A stretch of 47,924 nt of DNA, taken from positions 57,772 through 105,695 of the forward strand of contig NZ_JASNRA010000018.1 of NCBI RefSeq assembly GCF_030411955.1, written 5' to 3'. The first letter of the stretch is position 1, and every line of letters begins with the position of its first letter. Both the position numbers and the translations under genes were made by a program. Source of the stretch: Massilia sp. YIM B02443. GTDB lineage: Bacteria > Pseudomonadota > Gammaproteobacteria > Burkholderiales > Burkholderiaceae_D. Below the pieces are notes generated by a model. It was not told where the DNA came from. It made no database searches and saw only the letters and a list, made by a program, of their open reading frames with translations. This document shows positions 39,146 through 47,924 of the stretch, in pieces.

Positions 39146-39545
39146 ATGGCAACCTTAGCATGGTCATCGAACACCATTCCACACGTTTCGCACGGGCACC
39201 AAGCACGCCACACTCGACGGGCCACTTGTTCGAAGGCGATGTAAAGCTGCTTTGAGTCAATCGGTACTTGCCTAAGCGAACACGCAAGGTAAACACAACG
39301 TTCCCTACTGCGGTCGCGTTACACCTTGAAATCGTCGAACGAGACGTTGCGGTCGTCTATTCCCTTCGCGCGGCATTCTGCATGTAGCGTTGAGCATTGC
39401 TGGAGGGCCGCATAGGTAACATTCGAGCGAGGTGGGGGAAGGCCACATCCGTGTTAAGCGAAGATCACGACTAGTCGGCTGCCTAGTTAAGAAGTGAGAC
39501 TTTTCTTCATCCGTCTCACGTATCAAGCTGTGAAATACGGCTAGA
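39146..39545. other. 400-base intergenic region; one inverted repeat, no gene assigned
   Basis: Separates divergent copper blocks. GTGAGAC (39494-39500) and GTCTCAC (39513-39519) form a perfect 7-bp dyad about 27 bases before the next plus-strand start, a likely operator. TAGAAT at 39542-39547 is a possible -10. A stop-free minus-strand frame at about 39134-39300 has no start codon and may be a gene remnant. Nothing else is recognised. Confidence 0.45.
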
Positions 39546-39959
39546 ATGTCACGGACCGCCGTTACCTTTCCAAACCCGATGCGACGCTCCTTCCCCGCAC
39601 TGTTCAGATGCATTGCACTTCTCCTCGTCATGACCTTCATGACGTCGGGCATGGCGATGGCATCGTACGTGTGCCCGGAGATAGTCGGCAAGCAGGCGCC
39701 CATGCAGATGATGGATGGGGAGCTCTGCGCCGGCATGGACATGGAGCGCCCCGTCCATTGTGCCGAGTTCTCGGCTGACACCAAGGCGTCCGTCGACCAC
39801 CATAACCCGGCTCCTGCGCTGAGCCTGCTGTCTCCCGCCGGCCTCGTTCGGATCGTCGCACCCGTCTCGACGCTTGCGGTCTCCCTGCCCTGGCTCGGCG
39901 ACCTCCCCGCGCCGGACGCTGACCCGCCCTACCTGCGAACTCTGCGTATCCGAGTCTGA
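39546..39959 (+). CDS. Small secreted Met/Cys-containing protein preceding the RND efflux genes
   Basis: 137 residues from 39546; the ATG at 39579 gives a more normal signal peptide (MRRSFPALFRCIALLLVMTF, ending near AMA). Neither has a good ribosome site. The mature part has C-x14/15-C spacing in YVCPEIVGKQAPMQMMDGEL then CAGMDMERPVHCAEF, and a plain C-terminal half. Similar small proteins often precede cus/czc-type operons. The channel gene follows by 63 bases. Confidence 0.6.
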   Translation: MSRTAVTFPNPMRRSFPALFRCIALLLVMTFMTSGMAMASYVCPEIVGKQAPMQMMDGELCAGMDMERPVHCAEFSADTKASVDHHNPAPALSLLSPAGLVRIVAPVSTLAVSLPWLGDLPAPDADPPYLRTLRIRV

Positions 39960-40022
39960 CCACCTCCCGTCTGGCATGTGCCCGGCCAGTTGCCGGCGCT
40001 CGTTTTCATTCGCGGAGGATGT

Positions 40023-41339
40023 ATGTATTCTTATCTCATGTCACGTCATGGCGTGCCGGCCAAGCCCGCACGCCTTGGCCACGCTCTGGTCGTGGCCTTG
40101 TTCCTACTTGTTCCGAGGGGCGCATCTGCTGCCCCCGTTGGGCTTTCCCTGAACGAAGCCCTGGCACTTGCAACGTCCGTTTCGTCCTCAGCAAAGGCGG
40201 CACAGGCCTCGGTCGCCTCAAGCGAGCATGCTGCCGCGCGCGCGGACCAGTTGCCCGACCCTACCCTGAAACTGGGCATCGATAACCTGCCCGTAACGGG
40301 CCCGGACCGCTTCCGCCCCAAAGCCGATTTCATGACAATGCGCCGGATCGGCATCGAACAGCAATGGGTTTCCCGCGGCAAGCGGGAGGCCCGGACGCAG
40401 GTGGCACGCCGCACGGTCGAGGCCGCCGAGGCGGCGCATCTCGACAAGGTCGCGAATATCCGTGTCGAGACCGGAAAAGCGTGGCTGACCGTGCTGTACA
40501 AGCAGCGAGCGGTCGGCCTGTCCAGGTCGATTGCGCACGAAATGGAAAGCGAACTTTCGGCCCTCCAGGCATCGCATCGCGGGGCCAAGGCCTCGGCCAG
40601 CGACGTCCTTCAGGCAAGAGCCGAGCTCGTGCTCAGCGGCGACGACGTCGATGCGGCCGAGCAGGACCTGCAGACCGCGCTCCTCCAGCTGCGCCGCTGG
40701 ACCCGCACCGACTCCAGGGCCGGGTCTGATGAGGGGCCGAATCTGGACACTGCGGCGACCCGCTTGGCGATGTCGAACCTGGAAAGCATGCATCCGGCCA
40801 TCCTCGGCGCACGCCGCGCCGTCGACCTGGCCGACGCCGACGCGGGCGCGGCCGTACAAGAAAGCCGGCCCGACTGGTCATTCGAAGCCGGCTTCGCCCA
40901 GCGCGGCGGACAGTTTTCAAACATGGTTTCGTTTGGCGTCAGCATCCCCTTGACCATCCACCGGGCGCAGCGCCAGGACCGCGAGATCGCGGAGAAAGCC
41001 GAACTGGGCACACGGGCAAGGCTGGAGTACGAGGAGGCTTTGCTCGAGACACGGTCGGCTATCGAGGCCCAGTTGGGGCAGCTCGAGAGCCTGAAGCGCC
41101 GCATCGCCCGGCTCGAGAAGGAACTGCTGCCGACGGCGGCACGGCAGGTCGAGACCGCGCTGGCCGACTATCGCGGCGGGATGGGAACGCTGACCTCGGT
41201 ATTCAAAGCCCGGCGTGCCGCTCTCGCGCGCAGGCTGCAGGTTAATGCGCTCGAGCTGGAGGCCGCACTGGTGTGGGCGGGACTGGAACTGCGCCTGCTT
41301 CCGCAGGACTTGGCAAGTGCCGGGAGGACTGGCAAATGA
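40023..41339 (+). CDS. CusC/CzcC-type outer-membrane channel (TolC family)
   Basis: 438 residues from the ATG at 40023 (GGAGGA just upstream; a longer frame from 39978 lacks this). The signal peptide ends near ASA-AP. Two OEP domains follow (about 35-225 and 245-425) with long helices. No lipobox Cys is visible, unlike CusC. Overlaps the adaptor gene by ATGA. Outer-membrane exit duct of the RND complex. Confidence 0.88.
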   Translation: MYSYLMSRHGVPAKPARLGHALVVALFLLVPRGASAAPVGLSLNEALALATSVSSSAKAAQASVASSEHAAARADQLPDPTLKLGIDNLPVTGPDRFRPKADFMTMRRIGIEQQWVSRGKREARTQVARRTVEAAEAAHLDKVANIRVETGKAWLTVLYKQRAVGLSRSIAHEMESELSALQASHRGAKASASDVLQARAELVLSGDDVDAAEQDLQTALLQLRRWTRTDSRAGSDEGPNLDTAATRLAMSNLESMHPAILGARRAVDLADADAGAAVQESRPDWSFEAGFAQRGGQFSNMVSFGVSIPLTIHRAQRQDREIAEKAELGTRARLEYEEALLETRSAIEAQLGQLESLKRRIARLEKELLPTAARQVETALADYRGGMGTLTSVFKARRAALARRLQVNALELEAALVWAGLELRLLPQDLASAGRTGK

Positions 41340-42925
41340 AGCGCTCCCTTGCAACGAAGACTCTGATCCTTACTGCTGCGGGTGCCCTGATCGGGTATGG
41401 GGGCTACTGGCTGGGCGCGAACAGGTCTCCAGGCGGCTCCGGCGGACACGGCGACAGGAGCGCGCCGGCCACCGCCTCCCCATCGGATCCGGGCAGGCGC
41501 GTCCTGTATTGGCACGATCCGATGGTTCCCGGAAAACGCTTCGACAAGCCCGGGAAAAGCCCGTTCATGGACATGCAGCTGGTCCCGGTGTACGCCGACG
41601 GCGGTGAAACGACCGGGGTCAGGATCTCGCCGACCCTCCAGCAGAATCTCGGTATCCGGTTCGCGACCGTGCGGCGCGAGGTAGTCACCGAGTCGCTCGA
41701 TCTGGTCGGCACGACCCAGTTCGATGCCAGCCGCGAGGAGGTCATCCAGAGTCGTACCGCCGGCTACATCGACAGGCTTCACGTTCGCACGCCACTCCAG
41801 CAGATCAAGCGCGGTCAGTCCGTCGCTTCGGTATTCGTCCCGGAATGGATCGCCCCCCAGGAGGAGTATCTTGCGCTCAGACGGGGCGGCGACACAGCGC
41901 TTGCCTCCGCCGCTCGCCAGCGCATGCGCGCACTCTCGATCCCCGACTCTCTTGTCGCGGAGCTGGAGCGTACCGGGCGTGTGCAGACGCACCAGCTGCT
42001 CACCTCCCCCGTTTCCGGGGTCGTCAGCGAACTCGGGGTGCGTGAAGGCGCCCAGGTAACACCGGGCATGACCATCGCCAAGGTAGTCGGCATGCAAACC
42101 GTCTGGCTGCTTGCCGAGGTGCCGGAAGCCCTGATCGGCTCCGCTCGAGCCGGCATGCGGGTGAGCGCGACGGCGGAAGGCAATGCCCGGCAAACCTATG
42201 AAGGCAAGGTGCGTGAAATCCTGCCAGGCGTGAACGCCGCTACCCGGACTGCCCAGGCCCGCATCGAACTGGACAACCGCGACGCATCACTGATGCCTGG
42301 CATGCTGATGCGCGTCCGGCTGAGCGCTGCTGCAGCACAGCCGCGCCTGATGGTTCCGACCGAGGCCGTGATCGCATCGGGTACACGTTCCATCGTACTG
42401 GTCGCTCAGGGCGACAGCCTGCGTCCTGTGGTCGTGACAACCGGCCGCGAGATCGGGAATGACACCGAGATCCTGAGCGGCGTGGACGAAGGCCAGAAAG
42501 TCGTCATCTCGGGGCAGTTCCTGATCGATTCCGAAGCGAACCTGAAATCGGTCCTCCCCAAGTTCGAAAGTGAAATGCCGGCGGCACCCACCAATGGCGG
42601 CGGGGCCCAGACGCCTGCACCCAACCGTATGGACGCCATGAAGAAGTCGCCGAACGCCGCTGCACAGCCAGACAAGCCAGGCAAAGCGGCAATGGTACAT
42701 ACGGCGGTCGGCAAGGTGGAGCAGGTCTCGGAAGATGCCATCACGCTGTCGCACGGGCCCGTCCCGACACTGCAATGGCCGCCCATGACGATGGATTTCA
42801 TGAAGCCTGCGCCTGATGCATTCAAGGACATCCAGGCTGGCCAGACCGTCGAATTCGACTTTGTCGAGGGTGCCGATGGCTACCTGCTCAAGCGGGTCGT
42901 GGTAGCGAAGGACGGCAAGCAATGA
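41336..42925 (+). CDS. cusB: CusB-type membrane-fusion protein with C-terminal CusF domain
   Basis: 529 residues. N-terminal membrane anchor (about 10-27), then a heavy-metal-binding module (YWHDPMVPGKRFDKPGKSPF, MDMQLVPVY, about 60-88), the adaptor beta-barrel/lipoyl/hairpin domains (about 95-400) and, after a Pro/Ala linker, a CusF-like domain (about 450-529). The last has LSHGPVPTLQWPPMTMDF, so the copper-site His, Trp and two Met are all present. Links the inner pump to the outer channel and delivers Cu+/Ag+. Overlaps its neighbours on both sides by ATGA. Confidence 0.92.
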   Translation: MKRSLATKTLILTAAGALIGYGGYWLGANRSPGGSGGHGDRSAPATASPSDPGRRVLYWHDPMVPGKRFDKPGKSPFMDMQLVPVYADGGETTGVRISPTLQQNLGIRFATVRREVVTESLDLVGTTQFDASREEVIQSRTAGYIDRLHVRTPLQQIKRGQSVASVFVPEWIAPQEEYLALRRGGDTALASAARQRMRALSIPDSLVAELERTGRVQTHQLLTSPVSGVVSELGVREGAQVTPGMTIAKVVGMQTVWLLAEVPEALIGSARAGMRVSATAEGNARQTYEGKVREILPGVNAATRTAQARIELDNRDASLMPGMLMRVRLSAAAAQPRLMVPTEAVIASGTRSIVLVAQGDSLRPVVVTTGREIGNDTEILSGVDEGQKVVISGQFLIDSEANLKSVLPKFESEMPAAPTNGGGAQTPAPNRMDAMKKSPNAAAQPDKPGKAAMVHTAVGKVEQVSEDAITLSHGPVPTLQWPPMTMDFMKPAPDAFKDIQAGQTVEFDFVEGADGYLLKRVVVAKDGKQ

Positions 42926-45900
42926 TCGCGCGCATCATCCGCGCGTCGATCGCCGCCCGGGTCTGGGTTCTCCTTGCCGCCGCCCTGCTAGCGGCATGGG
43001 GCGTCCACTCGCTGCGCACGACCTCGCTCGACGCCCTGCCCGACCTTTCCGACACCCAGGTCATCATTCGCGCCCAGTTTCCCGGCAAAGCGCCGCAGCT
43101 GGTCGAAGACCAGGTGACGTATCCATTGACCACTGCCCTGCTGTCCGTGCCCGGAGCGACCTCGGTGCGGGGGTACTCCTTCTTCGGCGACTCGTTCGTC
43201 TACGTGCTGTTCGATGACGCGACCGACCTGTACTGGGCGCGCTCGCGTGTGACGGAATACGTCAACCAGGTACAGAACCGCCTTCCCGCCGGCGTGCGGG
43301 CCGAACTGGGACCCGACGGTACCGGCGTCGGCTGGGTATTCGAGTATGCGCTGGTCGACAGGACCGGCCGGCACGACCTCAGCCAGCTGCGCGCCCTCAA
43401 CGACTGGTTCGTGAAGTTCGAGCTCAGGACGGTGCGCGACGTCGCGGAAGTCGCCAGCATCGGCGGCATGGTCCGGCAATACCAGATCGTCCTCGACCCG
43501 GACCGCTTGCGCGCGTTCGGCATGTCACACACCTGGGTGCTCGATGCGGTCGCTCAGGCCAACCAGGAATCCGGAGGCTCCGTCGTCGAAATCGCGGAAA
43601 CCGAGTACATGGTCCGCTCGCACGGCTACCTACGTTCTCTGGAGGACTTCCGCAACATCGTCTTGAACGCGAACGAAGCCGGCACGCCGGTCCTACTGGG
43701 GGACGTCGCCTCGGTGCGCCTGGGGCCCGAGATGCGGCGCGGTATCGCCGAGCTCAATGGCCAGGGCGAGGTCGCCGGCGGCGTCGTGATCATGCGGTCC
43801 GGGAAGAACGCACTCGACACCATCGACGCCGTCAAGGCCAGGCTCGAAACGCTCAAGCATTCGCTCCCGGAAGGTGTGGAGATCGTCACGACCTATGACC
43901 GGTCGACGCTGATCTCGGCATCGGTGGCGAACCTGGGGAGCAAGCTCGTTGAAGAGTTCATCGTAGTCGCGATCGTGTGCGCGGTCTTCCTGTTCCATGT
44001 GCGTAGCGCGCTCGTGGCCGTGCTCACCCTACCCTTGTGCGTGCTGGCGGCATTCATCGTCATGCGCTACCAGGGTGTCAATGCGAACATCATGTCACTT
44101 GGGGGCATCGCGATCGCCGTAGGCGCCGCTACCGATGCCGCGCTCGTCCTGGTCGAGAACGTCCACAAGCACCTCGAGAGCTATGCGGAAACCAACGCGG
44201 CCAGCGCGCCCGACGCCAGGACCCGCTGGGAAATCATTGCCCAGGCATCGGTCGAAGTCGGGCCGGCACTGTTCTTTTCGCTCCTGATCGTGACCCTCTC
44301 CTTCATCCCCGTGTTCGCGCTCGAAGCCCAGGAGGGCAAGCTGTTCTCGCCACTTGCCTACACCAAGACGTACACGCTTGCGGCGGCCGCCGGACTGGCC
44401 ATTACCCTGGTTCCTGTACTGATGGGCTATCTCATCCGGGGCCGGATCCCGAAGGAGTCCGCCAACCCGATCAATCGCCTGCTCATCAAGGGTTACCGCC
44501 CGCTGCTCGACGCCAGTCTCCGGCACCCGAAAACCACGCTGGGTATCGCCATGATCGCGCTTCTGCTGACGGCCATCCCTATCTCGCGGCTGGGCGGCGA
44601 GTTCCTGCCGCCCCTGAACGAGGGCGACCTCCTCTACATGCCCTCGGCCCTGCCAGGCCTGTCCGCCGCAAAGGCAAGCGAATTGTTGCAGCAGACCGAC
44701 CGCTTGATCAAGACAGTGCCCGAGGTGGCGACCGTTTTCGGCAAGGCGGGTCGCGCGGAGACCGCGACCGACCCGGCGCCGATGGAAATGTTCGAAACGA
44801 CGATCCAGTTCAAGCCGAAGGACCAGTGGCGGCCGGGTATGACCACCGAAAAGCTGGTGGAGGAGCTTGACCGCATCGTGAAGGTGCCTGGGCTATCGAA
44901 CGTGTGGGTGCCGCCGATCCGCAACCGCATCGACATGCTCTCCACCGGTATCAAGACGCCGGTAGGCATCAAGGTTTCCGGGCCGGACCTGGGCCAGATC
45001 GATAAGGTGACGACGGCCATCGAAGCCGCCGTCAAGACGGTCCCCGGCGTCAGCTCCGCGCTTGCCGAACGGCTCAGCGGCGGCCGCTATATCGACGTGA
45101 CCATCGACCGGCTGCGCGCCGCGCGCTATGGCATGAGCGTGGCCGACATCCAGACGGTCGTATCGACGGCGATCGGTGGCGACAACGTGGGCGAAGTCGT
45201 CGACGGGCGGCAGCGCTTCCCGATCAACGTGCGCTATCCGCAGGACTACCGCGATTCGGTTCAGGCCTTGCGCGAACTGCCGGTCGTCACCGCGCGGGGC
45301 GCGCAGATCCGCCTAGGCGACGTGACGACGATTGTCGTGATGGACGGGCCTCCGATGATCCGCAGCGAAAACGCGCGCCTGTCCGGTTGGGTGTATGTCG
45401 ATGTCCGCGGTGTCGACCTTTTGACTGCCGTTCGCGCAATGCAGGAGCGCGTCCGGGAAAAGGTCACGCTGCCGCCGGGTTATTCCGTCGGCTGGTCGGG
45501 ACAGTTCGAATATCTCGAGCGCGCTTCCGAGCGCTTGAAGACCGTCGTCCCGCTTACCTTGCTGGTCATCTTCCTATTGCTATACCTGGCCTTCCGCTCC
45601 ACGGCGGAAGCGCTCCTTCTGATGGCGACCGTGCCGTTCGCACTCGTCGGCGGGTTCTGGCTGGTCTGGCTGCTTGGCCACGCCGTGTCCGTTGCAACTG
45701 CGGTCGGGTTTATCGCGCTCGCAGGGCTCGCGGCAGAGTTTGGTGTCGTCATGCAGGTCTATCTGCGCAATGCGCTCCAGAGCCGGCTCGATGCCGGGCG
45801 TGCTTTGACCAGCGAACTGGTGATGGAAGCGATCACGGAAGGTGCGCTCCTGCGGGTACGTCCCAAGGCGATGACGGTTGCAGTCATCGTGGCCGGGCTG

Positions 45901-46089
45901 CTTCCCATCATGTTCGGAAGCGCGGCCGGCTCAGAAGTCATGCAGCGCATTGCGGCGCCGATGATCGGCGGAATGGTCACTGCACCGCTGCTGTCCTTGT
46001 TCGTCATCCCGGCAGCGTGGCGTCTGTTACACGAACGCTCCCTGCATGAAGCGCGCAATGTTGGTGCCTCATCGGGAGATCACAACTAA
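42922..46089 (+). CDS. cusA: CusA/CzcA-type heavy-metal RND efflux pump
   Basis: 1055-residue proton-driven transporter with twelve membrane segments and two large periplasmic loops. The segment-4 signature MSLGGIAIAVGAATDAALVLVEN (about residues 390-412) is closer to the monovalent Cu/Ag group than to the DFGxxxDGA of CzcA. Met-containing periplasmic segments such as PAPMEMFETTIQF are present. Third gene of a cusCBA operon with ATGA overlaps throughout. Exact metal range (Cu, Ag or others) is inferred. Confidence 0.92.
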   Translation: MIARIIRASIAARVWVLLAAALLAAWGVHSLRTTSLDALPDLSDTQVIIRAQFPGKAPQLVEDQVTYPLTTALLSVPGATSVRGYSFFGDSFVYVLFDDATDLYWARSRVTEYVNQVQNRLPAGVRAELGPDGTGVGWVFEYALVDRTGRHDLSQLRALNDWFVKFELRTVRDVAEVASIGGMVRQYQIVLDPDRLRAFGMSHTWVLDAVAQANQESGGSVVEIAETEYMVRSHGYLRSLEDFRNIVLNANEAGTPVLLGDVASVRLGPEMRRGIAELNGQGEVAGGVVIMRSGKNALDTIDAVKARLETLKHSLPEGVEIVTTYDRSTLISASVANLGSKLVEEFIVVAIVCAVFLFHVRSALVAVLTLPLCVLAAFIVMRYQGVNANIMSLGGIAIAVGAATDAALVLVENVHKHLESYAETNAASAPDARTRWEIIAQASVEVGPALFFSLLIVTLSFIPVFALEAQEGKLFSPLAYTKTYTLAAAAGLAITLVPVLMGYLIRGRIPKESANPINRLLIKGYRPLLDASLRHPKTTLGIAMIALLLTAIPISRLGGEFLPPLNEGDLLYMPSALPGLSAAKASELLQQTDRLIKTVPEVATVFGKAGRAETATDPAPMEMFETTIQFKPKDQWRPGMTTEKLVEELDRIVKVPGLSNVWVPPIRNRIDMLSTGIKTPVGIKVSGPDLGQIDKVTTAIEAAVKTVPGVSSALAERLSGGRYIDVTIDRLRAARYGMSVADIQTVVSTAIGGDNVGEVVDGRQRFPINVRYPQDYRDSVQALRELPVVTARGAQIRLGDVTTIVVMDGPPMIRSENARLSGWVYVDVRGVDLLTAVRAMQERVREKVTLPPGYSVGWSGQFEYLERASERLKTVVPLTLLVIFLLLYLAFRSTAEALLLMATVPFALVGGFWLVWLLGHAVSVATAVGFIALAGLAAEFGVVMQVYLRNALQSRLDAGRALTSELVMEAITEGALLRVRPKAMTVAVIVAGLLPIMFGSAAGSEVMQRIAAPMIGGMVTAPLLSLFVIPAAWRLLHERSLHEARNVGASSGDHN

Positions 46090-46309
46090 GGATATGAAAC
46101 TGTAGGTAGTGCCGGTGCGCGGCCCTGTGCATGGGACGCGTACCGGGCTGAATCACTGCAAGATCCCGTCGTCCGCTGGCGTCCTGGAAAGCACGGATTT
46201 GCTATTTGGTCAACGCAACCGGTATACTGGTTCCGAATGAAACATCTGTGATTGTCGACGCCTCTCGGTGATGCAATAATCGATCACGCACAACCCTGGG
46301 ACTCCGTTC

Positions 46310-46753
46310 ATGCTTACAGCCTTGTTGTTTGCCGCCGCCTTGACTACTACCGTTATCGTAAGCTCGGACGACAGTTACCACGTCCCGCAGATCGAGCGTT
46401 CGATACTTGAGGGTAAGTGCCAAGACCGTGAACTCAAGCTCACCGAGCAGCGCGGCAAGATGACTTTGGCGGTCGACGGCGAAACGCGCGACATCAGCGG
46501 CAGCACCTTTGCGAAAAGCTACCTCTCAGGCAGCTACCTCGGGCGCTTTACGATAGCGTGCCGCAGAGACAATCAGGGCTTCTCGCTCAATTTCTTCGGC
46601 GTAGAGGTTCCAAAAGACGGCGTCCCTAGCCCCGCGGCGGGGGCGATCGGCTACGACTCGACACTGTCCGTCACATCGGACTCAGCTATTACCCGGCAAG
46701 AGATCGACCTCTACCAGTTCAATGTGAAGCGAAACGGATATTGGCTTCAATAG
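46310..46753 (+). CDS. Hypothetical secreted protein
   Basis: 147 residues with a short signal peptide (MLTALLFAAALTTTVIVSS) and a beta-rich body (KCQDRELKLTEQRGKMTLAVDG, YLGRFTIACRRDNQGFSLNFFG); two cysteines could form a disulfide. No family recognised. No clear ribosome site before the ATG. It is 220 bases after the RND genes, in a gap with no other feature I can name, and before the IS remnants, so it may be unrelated to copper. Confidence 0.55.
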   Translation: MLTALLFAAALTTTVIVSSDDSYHVPQIERSILEGKCQDRELKLTEQRGKMTLAVDGETRDISGSTFAKSYLSGSYLGRFTIACRRDNQGFSLNFFGVEVPKDGVPSPAAGAIGYDSTLSVTSDSAITRQEIDLYQFNVKRNGYWLQ

Positions 46754-46917
46754 TTTTGCTTGCCATGGCATCGTGCTGTTCCGAGAAGTGCCGCCGATTC
46801 TTGAAGCCACTGACCTCTTCCGTGGCATGCACTACCCACGTTGCTGTAGCGTCCACAAACTGTTTCCGAAGCACTACGAACGCTAAGGGCGCCTGTCTGG
46901 TACTTAACGCTAAGTAG

Positions 46918-47262
46918 TCACCCAAAATTCATCGTGAGTTTGCTCCCGAAGCCGCTCATCAAGGACTGAATCTCATCAAGCAGATCTGTGCCGTTCTTGG
47001 CAACGAAGCGGCGCCAGTAATGGTTGGCGCGCTTCCACAAAATCTCGATTCAATTGAGTTCAGGGCTATAGGGCGGCAGATAATACAGATACAAGCCATC
47101 CTTGGCCCACTGGCTCCGCTTCTTGTTTATATGGTCGCCCTTGTGGATGCTGGCGTTGTCAATCAAGACGATTCGTGGGACCTCGTGCAGCTGCGCCACA
47201 ACCTGGTCGAAGAACGCGATTACATCATCGTTCGGAAAGTTTACTACGCAGATCGTTAAGGA
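46918..47262 (-). pseudogene. IS630-family transposase remnant (C-terminal part, internal stop)
   Basis: The minus strand encodes NFPNDDVIAFFDQVVAQLHE, then VPRIVLIDNASIHKGDHINK, GLYLYYLPPYSPELN-stop-IEILWKRANHYWRR and a C-terminal MSGFGSKLTMNFG. This is the end of the IS630 DDE domain (LIDNAxxHK, YSPxLNPIE). The Pro codon of LNPIE is TGA here, and the N-terminal half is missing. Inactive. Confidence 0.8.
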
Positions 47263-47301
47263 GAGAGAGTTCGTGTGAGCAGGAACTCGGGGGTTATATA
47301 C

Positions 47302-47646
47302 GGTTCTGTCGAATTAACGGAACCGCCACTGGGATCGGGTAGACTTTTACGCCCAAGCCTGTGAACGATGACCAGGCTCCACTTCGAAGGAATGCGTTTC
47401 CTGATCGGCGTCATCCTGGTGCGCATCCGTTAATATGCGGCTTACCCGCTGAGCTACCTGCACATTGGAGAAGTGATGGAAGAGCGCGGCGTATGGGTTG
47501 ACCATTCAATCATCAATCGGTGGGCGATTCCCTTCCTCCTACTCATCGAGAAAATGGCTCGCAAGCACAAACGTCCGATCGGCAGCCGTTGGTGTATGGA
47601 CTGCGCGACAATCGCAACCTCAGCGTATCGGTACGCGTCGGGGTAA
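47302..47646 (+). pseudogene. IS6-family transposase remnant with its left end
   Basis: From 47380 the plus strand reads HFEGMRFLIGVILVRIR-stop-YAAYPLSY, LHIGEVMEERGVWVDHSIIN, RWAIPFLLLIEK, then KHKRPIGSRWCMD before the frame is lost. This matches the N-terminal third of IS6/IS26-type transposases (YxLSYRDLEEMMxERG, VDHSTIxRW). GGTTCTGTCG at 47302 resembles an IS6 terminal repeat. An internal stop and frameshift make it inactive. Confidence 0.75.
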
Positions 47647-47924
47647 CGCGCGATATGCCCGATGTGTACCTGCCCGTGCATGTGCCTGCCACATTCTGAT
47701 TTCATTGCGCCACCGTCCAAGCGGTGGCGATTCATCATTTGTTCTAGCAGCCTTCGATGGCCTTCTTTACCTGCTCACGTGCTGACACGCATCAGACATT
47801 ATTCCCATTATGTCGAGTGTTTTCGTCATGGGCGCGGCACTCGTTAGCCCGCCAGCTCTTTTGCGTCTTGGTCGACGATAAAAGCATGGTAATCCCCCCA
47901 TTTTTAGAGCACGCTAAAAGTAGA
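47647..47924. other. Right-edge stretch without an identified gene
   Basis: I find no convincing coding frame, RNA gene or repeat. The last 40 bases (containing ATCCCCCCATTTTT) look like they might be an insertion-sequence end continuing past the window, but I cannot assign a family. Confidence 0.35.

Noticed and set aside
39134..39300. Stop-free minus-strand frame containing QVPIDSKQLYIAFEQVARRV and a CPCETCGMVFDDH segment
   Set aside because: It looks protein-like but has no start codon and runs into the start of the 38726-39145 gene. Recorded as a possible remnant, not a gene.
46719..46925. 68-residue minus-strand frame between the hypothetical gene and the IS630 remnant
   Set aside because: Overlaps the end of the 46310-46753 gene and has no recognisable motif or ribosome site; treated as chance.

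Overview
The window is high-GC DNA with short intergenic gaps, many ATGA start/stop overlaps and protein families typical of Betaproteobacteria. My best guess is an Oxalobacteraceae relative (Massilia/Janthinobacterium-like), from overall impression only. A cytochrome c biogenesis gene (ccsB type) at the left edge suggests a chromosomal location. Everything to its right looks accessory: a sulfide/persulfide module, a Tn3-family transposon carrying sulfite-oxidation genes, and about 25 kb of copper/silver resistance genes ending in insertion-sequence remnants.

Layout. (1) 1-1511: ccsB (partial) and a SAM methyltransferase. (2) 1621-5869: a BigR-type sulfur operon on the minus strand (bigR, two half-size YeeE/YedE transporters, TauE/SafE sulfite exporter, ETHE1-type persulfide dioxygenase). 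Opposite it on the plus strand are a DUF442 sulfur-transferase-like gene and a sulfide:quinone oxidoreductase gene that is cut off. (3) 5859-21038: a 15.2-kb unit bounded by 38-bp inverted repeats (37/38 identical). Its left repeat is what truncates the sulfide:quinone oxidoreductase. It carries a Tn4651-type core (TnpS-like tyrosine recombinase, recombination-site region, TnpT-like KfrA-domain protein, Tn3 transposase). Its cargo is a YeiH-family sulfate-exporter-like protein with a divergent LysR regulator, an ECF sigma/anti-sigma pair, DUF305 and beta-propeller proteins, a Tat-exported sulfite dehydrogenase and a diheme cytochrome c. Just inside the left repeat is a decayed second Tn3 transposase gene split by an intact IS5-family element (6149-7057, TAA target duplication). 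(4) 21058-24955: an unknown gene, then a minus-strand copper operon (66-aa ORF, 2Fe-2S ferredoxin, YHS-domain P1B-type ATPase, 61-aa membrane protein) behind a clear CueR-type promoter. (5) 25201-31647: a nine-gene periplasmic copper-handling operon (Cys/His-rich protein, His-rich protein, TolC-family lipoprotein, multicopper oxidase, DUF411, CusF-like, CopC, CopD, SnoaL-like). (6) 31960-39145: visibly more AT-rich at its left part; DUF305 membrane protein, cytochrome c, then RTX-repeat protein, Cys-rich four-helix copper storage protein, CopB, CopA multicopper oxidase and another small Cys-rich protein, all on the minus strand. (7) 39546-46089: a small leader protein and a CusCBA-type RND efflux system whose adaptor carries a fused CusF domain. 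(8) 46310-47924: one hypothetical protein, then broken IS630 and IS6 family transposases.

How the parts fit (inference): persulfide dioxygenase makes sulfite, TauE can export it, and the transposon cargo could oxidise it to sulfate in the periplasm and export sulfate. The same transposon end has removed the C-terminus of the enzyme that would start this route from sulfide. The copper region combines cytosolic export and storage, periplasmic oxidation/sequestration and transenvelope efflux. No CueR, CopRS or CusRS gene lies in the window, so its regulators must be elsewhere.
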